From NCBI GenBank assembly GCA_947095535.1, contig OX352773.1:128542830-128606829 (forward strand): a stretch of 64,000 nt of DNA, written 5' to 3'. Within the stretch, counting starts at the first letter, position 1; each line of letters starts with the position of its first letter. A program made the translations under genes and the position numbers. The DNA is from Poecilobothrus nobilitatus (Eukaryota > Arthropoda > Insecta > Diptera > Dolichopodidae). The notes below the pieces were generated by a model that saw only the letters and a list, made by a program, of their open reading frames with translations, did no database searches and was not told the origin of the DNA. Of the stretch, positions 45,200-56,934 are shown piece by piece.

Positions 45200-47045
45200 A
45201 CGAAATAATGTTAAATAAAAGTTTGCTTTATTCCGCATGTTGTGATTGTGGATATCAATCATCCTGTTTAGTTTGAAGTTGTGCTTGATTTCATTATTGA
45301 CAAGTGTATATAGTTCGCATTTACGTATATTTGAAAAACTAATATATTGAAAGGAGTATATTAAGTTTGTTGGGTGTTGAATTGGAAACCTGTGAATAAT
45401 TTTTATACATTTTTTGTGTAAAATATCTAATTTATTTAGATATTGCTGGGGAGCTCCTCCATATAGGATTCAGGTAAGTAATGTGTGACTTAATAAAACA
45501 TGAGTATACAGTGAATAAAGCTTTGCTCGATAGGAAGATAAAAAGAAAGCTTTGCAAGATAGGAAATTTCTTAATTTGCATAATATAAAAATATAGGGAG
45601 CTAGAATTTTTATCACATGATCAATGTAACCACTCCAATTAGCTTTACTGTATATTATTAGACCTAGATAATTGAATTTTTTAACATTGTTGAAAACAAT
45701 GTTTAACAATTTTTTCATTGTTGAAAGGAAAGTCAGCTCTCTCATCAAAAAATTTATTTAAAAAAAAATTAAATTTTCGTTTTCTCCACTTTTAAGCTGA
45801 GTCGATGTTTTGCTAACCACACTTGTATCATGTTCAGATCATCTTGAATAGAAATCTTTAATTCCACTTCACTATCACAAACATACTTTAGTATAGCATC
45901 GTCTGCATACAACTGTAAAATTCCATTCCATTAAATCGTCCATATAAATTTTAAAAAGGTCGGGACCCAATATGGATCCCTGGGGGACTCCCTTCGTTAT
46001 AATTTTTCACGAACTGTAAGTATTATTAACACGGGCCATTTGATATCTATGTTCAAGATATGATTTGAATAACATTAATTGTAATTCCGAAAAATTAAGT
46101 TTTGCTAGTTTTAATAATAAAATATCATGGTCAACGCAATCAAACGCTTTCTAGGAAAACACAGCCAACATATTTTTTTTTATCCATATTTTTAGAAACG
46201 AAGTCCGTTAGACTAAGACAAGTAGCTGTTTTTTCAAAACCAAACTATTCTTCGCTTAAAATCCCATTGGAATTCATGAAAATGTTCAGCCTATTTTTCA
46301 TTATGCTTTCAAAAATTTTTGAAAACGATGGCAAGATTGAAATTGGACGGTAACTAGAACAATCCGTACTATTGCCTTTTTTAAAAATAGGGGTAACAAT
46401 AGCACTTTTTAGATTAGAAGGTAAGATTCCAGTTTGGAAAGTTTTATTAATAAATTTCACCATAATGGGAATTAGTTGGTCTGAGAAAGTTTAATGAATT
46501 TAGTCGATATGCCATCGCATCCTGTCGCTGTAGCCAAATTGAGTGAATTTATTAAAAACCTGACTTTATCAGCATTAGTCAAGGTTAACTGAAAATTAGA
46601 AAAAAATCTTCGCTCGAATTGATTCATGTAATTGAGATCAATAGCGTCATTCGGAATTTTAATATCTTTAGTAACATTGATAAAATAATTATTCATACAT
46701 TCCGAAATATCATTTGGATGCTCCAGCATTTTATTATTACAACAAAGCGCTTTCACTTGACTTCTTAAATCACATTGGGTTGTATTGAACATTATCTCTT
46801 TATATAAAAGCGAGATTTTTTTATTGTCACAATTTTCTGATATTTTATCAGAGCAGTATTTTTTTTAGCCTAAATTATTAATTTTTTTACGCTATTGCGA
46901 TATTGTAAGTACAGTTCGTTAATATGATTGTCCTCTGCAAATTTTCTTTTATATTTATAAAAAGAGTTTCTAATTTTGATTTTCCTTAGAATTTATTCCG
47001 TGATCCATTCATTTTTCTTTTTTGGATTTTTCAAGGGTATTATAT
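45200..47045 (-). pseudogene. LINE reverse transcriptase relic inside Polinton
   Basis: Reading the minus strand from about 47045, there is an endonuclease-RT linker (AEDNHINELYLQYRNSVKK), then 46472-46792 with ATGCDGISTKFIK. 46245-46463 has FQTGILPSNLKSAIVTPIFK, KGNSTDCSSYRPISILPSF and SKIFE. GVPQGSILGPD lies near 45975 and QLYADDA near 45910, with an intact YADD. The C-terminal block (45470-45748) has KKFNYLGLIIYSKANWSGYI. The endonuclease is missing, so the copy is 5'-truncated at about 47045. Several frame breaks exist. It is a different family from the LINE at 26 kb. Confidence 0.8.
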
Positions 47046-47728
47046 AAAATAAAACTTGATAACATCTGAAAAATAAAATAAATAAAATCCTAACATCTGA
47101 AAAATGAAAATAAATTTAGAACAGTACAAATTTATTTGAAATAAAATTTTTTATTGAACAAATTCTTAAAATAAAAAACATAATTCTTAATATATAGTAA
47201 CTAGAAGCCCTGTGGCTGTAGCTGGTGTGTAACTATATTTTACTGTGAAAAAAGAAAACAAAAAAAATCGTGATTCTAAACATATGTACATACATATGTA
47301 TGTATGTTATATGTTAATGGAGAATTCTGATTTTATAATAGAAAAATCGTATCCAAATATGCACTTGTATTCAAAACTTAGATTAGACAATTTTAGACAA
47401 TTTTATTAGACAATTTTATAATACGTAGTGTGTGGCTGGAAACTACTAAATTATAATTATAGATTCTTAATATAGAGCAAATTCTATAATATAAAAACTT
47501 AAACTATAATTATTGTTTTGTAGCGAATTGAAAATCACCACGGTCTTCTTTTAAAGTTAACTCATTTTCCTCGTTTACGAGGAAATAAGTATTTTTTTCG
47601 ATTTCCTAAAGGAAATCGTTATCTTCAAATATCGCAACTTTTTGATGTTATTTAGGTAGAAATAATAAATATTCAAATTATAAAGACGAATGCTTAAAAA
47701 GGAAATGAATACTAGCAATAAAAAACAG
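47046..47728. other. AT-rich stretch without a gene
   Basis: This stretch lies between the LINE relic and the polymerase gene. It contains a short alternating run around tacatacatatgtatgtatg (about 47287) and duplicated gacaattttattagacaatt phrases near 47395. I see no coding region; the 124-codon minus frame at 47575 lies antisense to the polymerase start and lacks motifs. Confidence 0.6.
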
Positions 47729-49046
47729 CAATAATTTATGTCTACCATGTACACTTGTTGTTTCAATAGGTAAAATTGAATATAAAAAAATTCGAAAAAA
47801 TATAGGAAAACTTCAAACTTTAACAGCTTTAAAATTATTAAAAACATCAAAAATAACAATTCCATCTGAAGGTTGCGGAATTCGTGAATTGAATCAATTT
47901 CAAAAATGTTTACATAAACACAAAATTTTTGTATATAAATATGGAACAAGGTGTGCAGAAGTAATATTTGAAGGATTTAATAATGGAAAAAAAATTAACT
48001 TGCTATACCATAATAATCATTACAATGTAATAAATTCGCTAACAGCTCCTTTTTGTATAGCATTTTATTGTGAAGAATGTAATATTCCGTATTCTAAGAA
48101 AAATAAACAGAGGTGTTCGAAAAGTTGCCCTTGCTGTCAAAACTCACCAGCTTGTTCAATTAATGTTAAAAATATTTTATGTATGTGATTGCACCGCATT
48201 TCGTGGTCAATCATGTTTTGAAAATCATAAGGCTTCCAGTTCAAAAAATAGAAGCATCTGTGAAGAAATTAGGCAATGCAAATCTTGTTTTAAAGTTCAT
48301 AAAAGTTGTAGAAATCATATATGTGGAGAATATTTTTGTAAAATTTGCGATAATCATGTTCCTGAAAACCATAAATGCTTCATTCAGCAAGACAAAGCAA
48401 AAGTAAATTTTGAAAACTGCATTTACGTATTTTATGATTTAGAAACAAGACAAGAAGAAATTAATTCTACAAAAATAAAAGAACATACTTGATCAACTGA
48501 GATGCTTTAAATGTAAAAATATAGATTCTCAATGCTTCTGTGACAAATCTAAATTAAGGGAAAGAATTTTTAAAACAAAAATGTGTTATTTTAAAATTAA
48601 GAAAGGAATTCAAAAAGATTATCATAATTGCTCATAATGGGCAGGCGTTTGACCATCAGTTTATTCTGTATTATATACTCAATAAAACTGTACTGTACTG
48701 TACCAAAGTTAATTATGCCAAGTACATGAATGATTGTTATGATAATTGATAATATTACATTTATTAAACATATTACTTACAATACTTACACATATTATAA
48801 ATGTAAACAAGGAAAAAATTAAATACATAGATGTATGTTCCTTATACCCATATGTTTGCAAACGAGGGAAATTTCTCATACGCCATCCTAACATCTATGT
48901 TGGAGAATATACCTGCTCCAAGTTAACCAGAATGACTATTGACGGTATTATTAAATGTAAAATCTTACCACCAACAAATTTATTACACCCCGTATTATCT
49001 GCCAAACAAAATAATAAATTGATGTTGTCACTATGTAACACTTGTA
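47729..49046 (+). pseudogene. Polinton protein-primed DNA polymerase B, 5' part
   Basis: This would replicate the element. The first block (from about 47729) is NNLCLPCTLVVSIGKIEYKK, then RKNIGKLQTL and IPSEGCGIRELNQFQ. 47889-48188 has YHNNHYNVINSLTAPF and the zinc motif YCEECN..C..CPCC. 48180-48492 has CR.HICGEYFCKIC and the exonuclease motif YVFYDLETR (Asp/Glu). IIAHNGQAFDHQFIL follows near 48640, then polymerase motif A, YIDVCSLYPYV, near 48823, and HPNIYVGEY and KCKILPPTNLLHPVL. The coding stops being recognisable at NTCTES (about 49045), where a hAT-like terminus begins. There are several frame changes and stops, for example near 48490. Confidence 0.83.
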
Positions 49047-49870
49047 CAGAGTCGGCGTTAGACTTTTGAGCGCCTTGTGCAATTTCACAAACTGGCACCC
49101 TAAAAAAATCCGTTACCACATCACCCTTGAGGTAGAATTTCCAATGCATTTTTTTTAATGAGGTCTCGCACGGAGGTATGTTCCTCAATTAACCCTTTAA
49201 ATATTTTTTGATTTTTTAAATTTCTAATTTTTAATATCTAAAATCTAAATAATATTTTTAATAAATATGTTACAAAATTAATAAATAAATAAATTTATGA
49301 AACATTTGTTAGTAAAATGCCACATATGCAAAATCATATTCAAAGGGTCAGTAATTATAAAATAAATTAAATAAAAAATATAAAACACATAATAAAATAT
49401 AAATTAAAATAAAAAGCCAATATAACAACGTAAAAAAATTCAACAAAAATAAAACACTATTAATAATTTGAAACAAAAATTAAACAAATTAAATTAAATT
49501 GCACCATAACTTAAATAATTCAAATAAAATTTTCAAAATTCATATTACAAAAAGTTGAAACACTAATAAAAATCAAAAATCCAACATTTATCTATAAAAA
49601 AAAATTATTGCTCGTTAACTATAGACTTTTTTTGATAATTAATTGAGATTAATTCGCCTAGCTTTAATTTTAGCAAAATCTTCTATTAAATCGGTGTAAT
49701 CAAAATTTTCAAGAAATTCCTGTCCTATTGATATAATGGCTAAACCTACCAATCTTTCCTGGGAGATCGTACTAGGTAAATAATTTTTTATAATTTTCAA
49801 TTTTGGAAAGCTTTGCTCACAATTTATGCTTTGCAGACATTTAATATATTATTATAAAAAATATAATTTA
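49047..49870 (-). mobile_element. hAT-like transposon fragment inside polymerase gene
   Basis: A CAGAG-type hAT terminus starts exactly where the polymerase frame ends (cagagtcggcgttagacttt, then tgagcgccttgtgcaat). On the minus strand 49639-49841 encodes the hAT C-terminal dimerisation block in the ZMYM-type form: INCEQSFPKLKIIKNYLPST, QERLVGLAIISIGQEF, then YTDLIEDFAKIKARR and a stop. The rest of the transposase is absent. The other terminus and an 8-bp target duplication (expected copy of cacttgta, 49039-49046) were not found, so the extent is approximate. Confidence 0.65.
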
Positions 49871-50625
49871 AAGAAAAATAAAACTTACAATTTGGACGTT
49901 TTTGCTAAAAAATATATTGGTTTTTTGGTTTCGTCAGAAAAAAATTTTAAACACAAATTTTAATCACAATTCACAAATTTAAATAAATAAATTAAATACA
50001 AAATTAAATATATATATATATATTAAATAATACAAGCTAATAAACTTAATTTGAAACTGGACACGATTGTTTTACTAAATTTTGAAGTGTTTTATCTTAA
50101 ATACTTTTAATGTAACACTAAACACAATTGTCAATTTTTGAAATAACTTTTAACAGAAATTTTGAATACTCTTATTTTTATATTTATATATATTTTTTAT
50201 ATTATTCAATATTATATTTTTGTGAATCAAATTTTGAATACCTTTATTTTTATATTTATATATTCAATAATATATATTTTTGAAATAATAATTTTTAACT
50301 GGCATTAGTAAAAAACATGACATTAGTAAAAAACACTTATCGCCTCACGCTTCTTTTAATCAATCTTTCTTTTTCTAAAATAGTAAAATTTATGAAAGAA
50401 ATATGTATAACTATAAAACTATTCTCTTTTTCTCTTTCATAGTATTCCATTCATTTAAAATTAATACTCTTGATATAAAAAATATGCGCAGATTTTTAAT
50501 CTTGCACAAAATTAATATGAAGAAATGTTTGTTATTTTTTTAATTAATTTCTATATTAAATGTGTGCAATATTTTTATTCTGCTTTTAATGAGAGATATC
50601 ATTTTTATTGAAGATTTGTCCACAG
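49871..50625. other. AT-rich stretch without a gene
   Basis: No coding motifs are present. A phrase tttttatatttatatat..ttttgaa occurs twice near 50175-50285. It may be part of the hAT-like insertion or degraded Polinton DNA. Confidence 0.5.
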
Positions 50626-51200
50626 ATTTGTTTGAAATATAATGAAGAAGCAGTAACTTCTTTATCCACTGTCAACGTAAGTATCGATGCTTATACAGCA
50701 ACACATGCTCGTCTTCAACTTTACAGTTATCTAGAGAAGCTGGATAGTAGTATATTATGACGCCGATTCTGTGTTGTATATTAGCCGAGAAGGAGAATGT
50801 GAATCAGAGATAGGCGAATTTGTAGAAGACATGATTGATGAATTAGAATGTTATGCCATAGTAAGTTATATTACAGAATAAGTGGTGATCCCAAGAACTA
50901 CGCCTACAAAATTTACTGTACCAAAGATAATACAGAAAAAATTGTTTGTAAAGTTAAAGGATTCTCCCTTAGTTATGAAGTTTTTTTTTAAAAATTAATT
51001 TTAATAGCATCAAGGAAGCAGTTTTGAATTCATTGAATAGTGCAGACACATACATCATTTCAGAAAACATTCTTCGAAATAAAAATCATGATGTACTTAA
51101 GATTCCCGAAATAAAAAAATATCAACCAAAATCGGAAAAACGAAAATTTAAAGATGATAGTTCTTTACCGTATGGATACAACAAAAAAAGCACGTGTTGA
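50626..51200 (+). pseudogene. Polinton DNA polymerase B, 3' part
   Basis: The C-terminal end of the polymerase resumes with TVNVSIDAYTATHARLQLYS, YLEKL, and then motif C read as YYDADSVLYISREGE, where the usual form is YxDTDS; a frame change lies just before it. EIGEFVEDMIDELE follows, then NYAYKIYC, KIVCKVKGFSLSY, and a lysine-rich tail to a stop at 51200. The region between motif A and this block, including motif B, about 200 codons, is missing. The hAT insertion was therefore accompanied or followed by a deletion. Confidence 0.78.
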
Positions 51201-53042
51201 TAAGTAAATCAAAATAGTATTCACAAAAATTTGTATATTTTTATTTGTATTTTAAAAATATTTGTTTGCATATTAATTTAAAATTTTTAAGAATGTAATA
51301 AAGATTTAAATAAAAAAAAATTCTACATGTAAAAGTAGACGTTATTTACATATCCATACTAAGTATATACAATTCTATACTTTCGATTTCTTTTATGATC
51401 ATTACATTTTTCAGAATCTTAATAAATTCACAATAAATTCTTAATATAAACTCGTTATTACTTGTATATTATAATTTTTTAAAACCAGCAACTATTTATC
51501 ATAGAATCATTCAACATTTACATTTTATTATTTTTATACCAGCGACCAAAAATCAAAATTGAGTTTTTTTTCTTTTGTTTGCATTTAGTAAACAACTATA
51601 AAATGCACGTGTATTAAATAAAACAGGTATTATTTCAATTCCTTGCTTTGACTAGATAACTAGTGATTTGTATACTCGTATATTAATTGAACAATAACAA
51701 AAATAAGTCTTAATTTTTTTTCTTTTAAAACTAGAATGTTTAAAAAAATGTTGAGTCTTACTTTTTTTTTTACTCTACACATTTTTATTTTCTTTAAATG
51801 CAAAATTATACATTTGCGTTTGCGTATCAAACAAAAAAACAAAATAAGTTTTAATTCTTTTTGTTGAATGAATGTTAAAAAAATTTATTTTATGTCTTAC
51901 TTTTTTTTATTCTACACATTTTTAAAGCAAGGTAGATAGGTACATTTGCTATTATAAAGAACAAGTTTTTTATTTTTATTTCCTTTATATGCAAAATCTT
52001 TTTCTTTTCAATTTTAAAAAGAAGCTCTGTAGATTTAAAAATAAAAAAAATTTTCCTATTTTTTATTTTCATATAAGAAATTTTCTTACTACGCCCATGT
52101 TTGTGTGCGCCCAAGTCCTAAATAAACAGGCCAAGAACTGAAAACGCATGAATGTAGTTGTGAGAGAATGGCAATCGAGTCTCGCACACATTCAAACAAA
52201 TGACATTAAAATTTAATTTTAAAAGATTTTTGTTTTGTTCTTATTATTTTGTTTTTTTTTTCGAAAAAATGCCCATTTTTAACAATTTTCATTACGAGTT
52301 TTCGTTATGAAATATTCCCCAAAATATGTCGAATTTTATATGAAAATAAAATTTAGAATTTTTCCTACAACATATCAAAAAATTAGCTTTCAACTCGTAA
52401 TTTTAACTTAATATTTAATAAAATTACTTTTAGATCTTTTTAGTTATTTTTTTCCGCTTGCTTTTTGACATTTGTAAAAGTAGAAGAAGAGAATTTTTTT
52501 TCAAAAAATAAGAGTGGGATTGAAAGTTTTATTTGAAAGCTTTTAACCATAACCTAAAATTTATATAAAAATTGTATGTGAAATGGGTAAGTACTTTTAT
52601 AATTAAATTGAGTTTTAATATTTTTAATTTTATTTAAACATTTTAAAAATGTCATTTAATTAAAATTTAGAATTTTTTCTTTCCTCTTGTAAGAAAATTA
52701 ATTTTCAACTAGTATTTTTCAGCCATATTTCGAGCACATAAAAAAAGGGAGTCACAAATTCTGGTAAGCAAATTATTAAATATTTTGATACACTCCATAA
52801 AAAAAAGTAGTGGAGTAGGAGATATAAGTAATTTTAAATTTTTTTTTATAAGATATAATTAATTAGTTATTAGTTATTATAATTAGTTTTGTTTGTTTTT
52901 TATGTTAAATTAGTTTTATAATTTTGTATTTACAGTTTTTTTGTTTTTTATAAGTTGGTATATTTTTTTGTCTTTTATCTTATTTTTTTATGTAGCCCTT
53001 TTTAATTTTTTATACATATAAACTTTTCTAATATATTCTGTA
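51201..53042. other. AT-rich stretch without a gene
   Basis: There is no recognisable gene here. Between about 51700 and 51990 a ~140-bp segment is repeated once in diverged form (aataagtYttaattYttttt, then agtcttactttttttt and ctacacattttt). The minus frames of 60 and 74 codons here derive from that low-complexity repeat. Confidence 0.6.
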
Positions 53043-53697
53043 ATGGTTCGAAAATGTTCGGTGTCTGGATGTAGATCCAATTATTTTCCTAGTGTGAAAA
53101 AGGTTCCAGCTTTTCAATTTCCCAACAAAAAACCTTATAGAACATTGTGGATAAAAGCAATATCCAAACCAAATTGGCAACCTTCGGTATGTAGTTACAT
53201 ATGTTCTTTGCATTTCGCAGAATAGTGTTTTTCTAATATTGGTAAACGGCACCGCTTATTGCCAGATGCTGTTCCAAGTATTTTCCCTAATTATCCGGTA
53301 GCTTTATCAAATAATAATGCAAAAACTAGCGTGCTAGTGATTTAATTTTAAGTTTTACTAATTTAGTTTCAAATATTGATAAAATAATCAATGTGAATGG
53401 CTGGTCTGTATATAAAAATGAAACTAATATTATTTTATATTTTTTACAAAATGATAATTATTTCGGTTGCAATTTTAAATTTAGAATTATCATTGGTTAT
53501 CAGTTTGGAATACAAATGATAATAAAAATAGATTTTTGAAAGACACTTTCAATGCTTTAGTATTCACTACTAAAACATTAATAGACTTAGTTCATCTATC
53601 CTTAACGCAGATTCAAATGGACTATGTTTTATTAGGCAAATTACAAACTGATTCTTTAGAAAATAGATTCCGTTTATATCGTTCTCTAGCTGGGTGA
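53043..53697 (+). pseudogene. THAP/P-like transposase, internally deleted
   Basis: 53043-53225 encodes a THAP finger from its ATG: VRKCSVSGCRSNYF, FQFPNKK, W and ICSLHF. A TAG then interrupts, and the THAP closing box AVPSIFPNYP follows in frame near 53265. A middle block near 53336-53500 (NGWSVYKNETNIILYFLQ) resembles the domain after THAP in some P-like proteins. Then, without any catalytic core, the C-terminal block MDYVLLGKLQTDSLENRFRL appears, ending LYRSLAG and a stop at 53697. This is the typical end of THAP9/P transposases. The copy is an internally deleted derivative, of a lineage distinct from the array elements. Confidence 0.75.
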
Positions 53698-54486
53698 AAT
53701 TTTACTTTGACGAACTTAACAGAGGGGGTCTTTCTTTACCGACAGATCAGACAAATTATGTTTAATTTCATATGACAGCAATTTTTGAGGAGATTTTACA
53801 ACAAATTTAAAAAAAAAATTTTTTTGAGCAAAGTAATCAAAAAAGAATACTAATTGAACTGAAATAGTCTTTGTTTGGGCATAAATGACATTGATTTGGA
53901 ATCGACGTGTAAATGCAGCAATAGTAGACGCATAATTTTTTTCCAAATAAGTAAAACATTTGCAAATATTTTATTAAATAATTACACAAAACGGGAAAAT
54001 GATATATTAAAATCTAATAGACAAAATCGCAAATTAAAAATATTTCAAAATTAAGAAGGGTTATATAATTTTTAATTTTTAATTTCGTGATATTTTCTTA
54101 ATTTTGAATTTTGTGATATTTTTTTTATTTATTGTTTTTTTATTAATATTTTTGTTTCTACTAACTATTTATTCATAATTATTACACTGTTTTTTTTTAG
54201 AATTCAGTGGATTTGGCCTATTGAGGGCACCACTTTAAAAAAAACGCTCCATATTCCCTACCTCAAAGAGGTGTGGGAATGGAAAAATTTTTTAGATATT
54301 ATAAATTATTACTTATATAAATATTATTTAATTATTGCTTATTTCACAATAACTTATATTTCAGTTAATCATTTTTTATTTTTAAAATTTAATAAAAATT
54401 TTTACTAAGTTAATTTAAAATCAAAATTGTCATTAAAACTTTTTTTGTTACCAGTAGTGTACTATAAAAACACTCTCATCGATTTT
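53698..54486. other. AT-rich stretch without a gene
   Basis: A short frame near 53950-54050 gives a charged helical peptide (ENDILKSNRQNRKLKIFQN) that could be a remnant of a transposase coiled coil. That is weak. Nothing else is recognised. Confidence 0.45.
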
Positions 54487-54799
54487 CACGAGACTCACAT
54501 CTTAAGAACTTTAAGAAGCTTTTAAAATAAAAAATTTAAAGACAATTTTTTAAATGCATATTTATGAATGAAAATATTATATTTCAAAATATTTTTCTTT
54601 AATGAATTATGTAAAAAAGAAGCGACTTTAATTTTCTCTTTGGACCAAATTGAATAAATGGTTTTTGTATTATTTCAAGATTTATAGTCGGCCCCCTATT
54701 TTTTTCCATAAGACTACGTGTAAATTTGTTAAAAGCTGGCCCCTTATTAAGCTTTTACTCTCTGCACTTCATGGCCTGATGATTGATGTGAGTCTCGTG
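54487..54799. mobile_element. MITE-like element with 15-bp inverted ends
   Basis: cacgagactcacatc (54487-54501) has its exact reverse complement gatgtgagtctcgtg at 54785-54799, 313 bp end to end. The interior is AT-rich and non-coding. Superfamily and target duplication are not evident. Confidence 0.55.
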
Positions 54800-56165
54800 T
54801 GCGCCTAATATTTAAACCAGGTATACAATTTTGTTTATTAAGAGCCGACCTACTTTAAATTGCTTAACACTTGACTTCCTACTATACAACCATTTTGGAA
54901 CTTATAAGTTAAGAACCCACACATACACCATAACTTAACTTAAACCAAAACAATCAAAACAGGTTCTTGACCTATTAACCAAGCATGACCTACATTAAAC
55001 CCATCAATCAAAATGTAGCTCAGCATGTCGTGCGATATGGGTTAATTTTTCTCATCCCAAAGTGCAGGGTTACCTACTCCTATTGTTAAACATTTTGTTT
55101 TCATTATATTAAGCTTCAGCTTATTAATATTAAATCATATATACAGATGTTTTAAATCTTCACTCATTTTTATTATCATATTTTTTATTATCTTCTATTA
55201 TAATTTCATTTATCAGTTCCCTTTCGTTTTTTAGTTGTTTATTTTGTTGTTTTTATAGTTTTCCACATATTCTTTGGCCATTGTTCTTCTCATTAATTTT
55301 ATTTTATTTTATTTTCGTTTATCCCTATAATTTCTACACTCATTTTTATAATAATTTCTAACGGCTTTATAATAATCCCATTTATTAATATCATAAAGTA
55401 ACTATATACATAGAGAACTCACGTAGAAGAAAAAATCGTAGTCAATTTCATTGATTTGAAATCACCCTAAGAACGTATTTGGGATCTATTTTGTAAGAAG
55501 ATGACCGTATTTTTGGTATACCATCAAAGAACATAAGAAAAAGAAAACAAAAAAATTTTATTTTTTTATTCATTCAGTTCATAATTCATTTTCTTCGAAC
55601 TGATTTTTTTTTCTCTAAGAATTGATTTTATATTGTTAACATACATACATACATATCTATCTATGCATCACAAACAAATGTTCTTATAATTTTAAAATGT
55701 AATTTTATAGATCTCATAAAAGATAACTACACAACACATAGATAATATTTTAAGGCCAACACAATTTTATTATAATATTGCAAGTGTGATGTAATTTGTT
55801 ACGGAGATCTATTTGTTTTTATTTTTTGTTTAGAAGAATATTATTTCTAAAATTTAAAAAATATTTTTAGATGGAATATTGAAATTTTCTAAAATATTGG
55901 TATTAACCTTTGTGGACTCGCAAAGGTATAGTAAGTTAAGATCAAATTTACTGAATGTATAATTACAAATATTAAGGCTGGTTTTCATTAGTCCGATATA
56001 TACACAAAAATGTTAGAGCATAGGCAGAACATACAAAAACGATATGGGTTTGAAAGAGATTAAGCTAAAAAAATATTCATGAAACATTTGAAAATATCCA
56101 AGAAAGTAACCATAAATATCCTCGAATTAGATATGTATGCAAAAATTGTATGTCCTATAAAAAAA
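54800..56165 (-). other. Mostly non-coding; possible LINE fragment at 55050-55150
   Basis: On the minus strand, about 55050-55135 reads NKLKLNIMKTKCLTIGVGNP, like the segment after the catalytic motif of LINE reverse transcriptases (NKLxLNxxKTK). No other RT motif is convincing nearby. The rest is AT-rich with an acatacatacatacat stretch near 55641. Confidence 0.4.
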
Positions 56166-56325
56166 ATTTCTGCTACGATGGCATTTAAATTTTGAAATGT
56201 TGTAGTGTTTTGGCGAATTTCTACTACGATGGCATTTAAATATTGAAGTGTTAAATTGTAAATTGTATATCTTATAAAAAAAATTTCTACTACGATGGCA
56301 TTTAAATTTTGAAGTGTCAAAAAAA
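56166..56325. repeat. ~35-bp repeat, three copies
   Basis: The phrase atttctactacgatggcatt + taaattttgaagtgt occurs near 56166, 56216 and 56284. Two of the copies also share the upstream tataaaaaaaatttct. The 90-codon antisense ORF here is built from this repeat. Confidence 0.82.
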
Positions 56326-56934
56326 TAAACAAATATTCAAATTTTATTTTTTAGTGAGAAACTATATTAAAATGACTATATTATCGGTATAAAAATATTA
56401 TTAATAAACTATGCATATAATTTTTAACAACTTTATAAATAAAAAATTTTAAATTTTTAACTAAATATTGAATATAAATATTAATAAATAAGGTTATGTA
56501 CAATTTTAACTGACAAAGTGTTGTTGTAATATTTTTTAATAATATAATTTTTTTCTCTCCCTCTTTCCCACTGGTAGTGCACTATATTTTTCTCTTTCTA
56601 AAGTTGCGATAATATCCATGCAATTTCTCATGAAAACCAGTCTTTATGACTATAGATAGATATTTAATTCATTCTAGATAGCAGAATTCTTAAAAGTATT
56701 TTTTGATATTGAATAAGGTAGCAACATATAGTTAGTCATATGTACAAAATAAATTGAGTGTTCCGATCCGGCTTGTAAGATATTTAGGCGTTGTTTATAA
56801 AATATTTTGTCTATCTATACAAATATTCCTCTCGTAACACTTTTAAATTTTAATTTAGAATATAAAATATTGAATACAGATATTCGTCTTGTAACACTTT
56901 TATAAATTATTAAAAAAATTTGAGAAGTTTGTTC

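Larger units (their letters stand above)
41034..51200 (+). mobile_element. Decayed Polinton/Maverick element
   Basis: A run of plus-strand gene relics has the composition of a Polinton: capsid-type proteins, a Gly-rich small protein, an adenain-like protease and a protein-primed DNA polymerase B. No integrase is found, no ATPase is seen within the run, and I could not find long terminal inverted repeats, so the ends are set by the outermost gene pieces. A LINE (about 45.2-47.0 kb, minus) and a hAT-like piece (49.05-49.87 kb) are inserted. Confidence 0.8.

Noticed and set aside
47575..47949. 124-codon minus ORF, Phe/Leu/Tyr-rich
   Set aside because: It overlaps the start of the Polinton polymerase, whose motifs are clear on the plus strand; hydrophobicity comes from AT-rich antisense.
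48895..49188. 97-codon minus ORF across the hAT joint
   Set aside because: About half is antisense of polymerase B and the rest is hAT terminal DNA.
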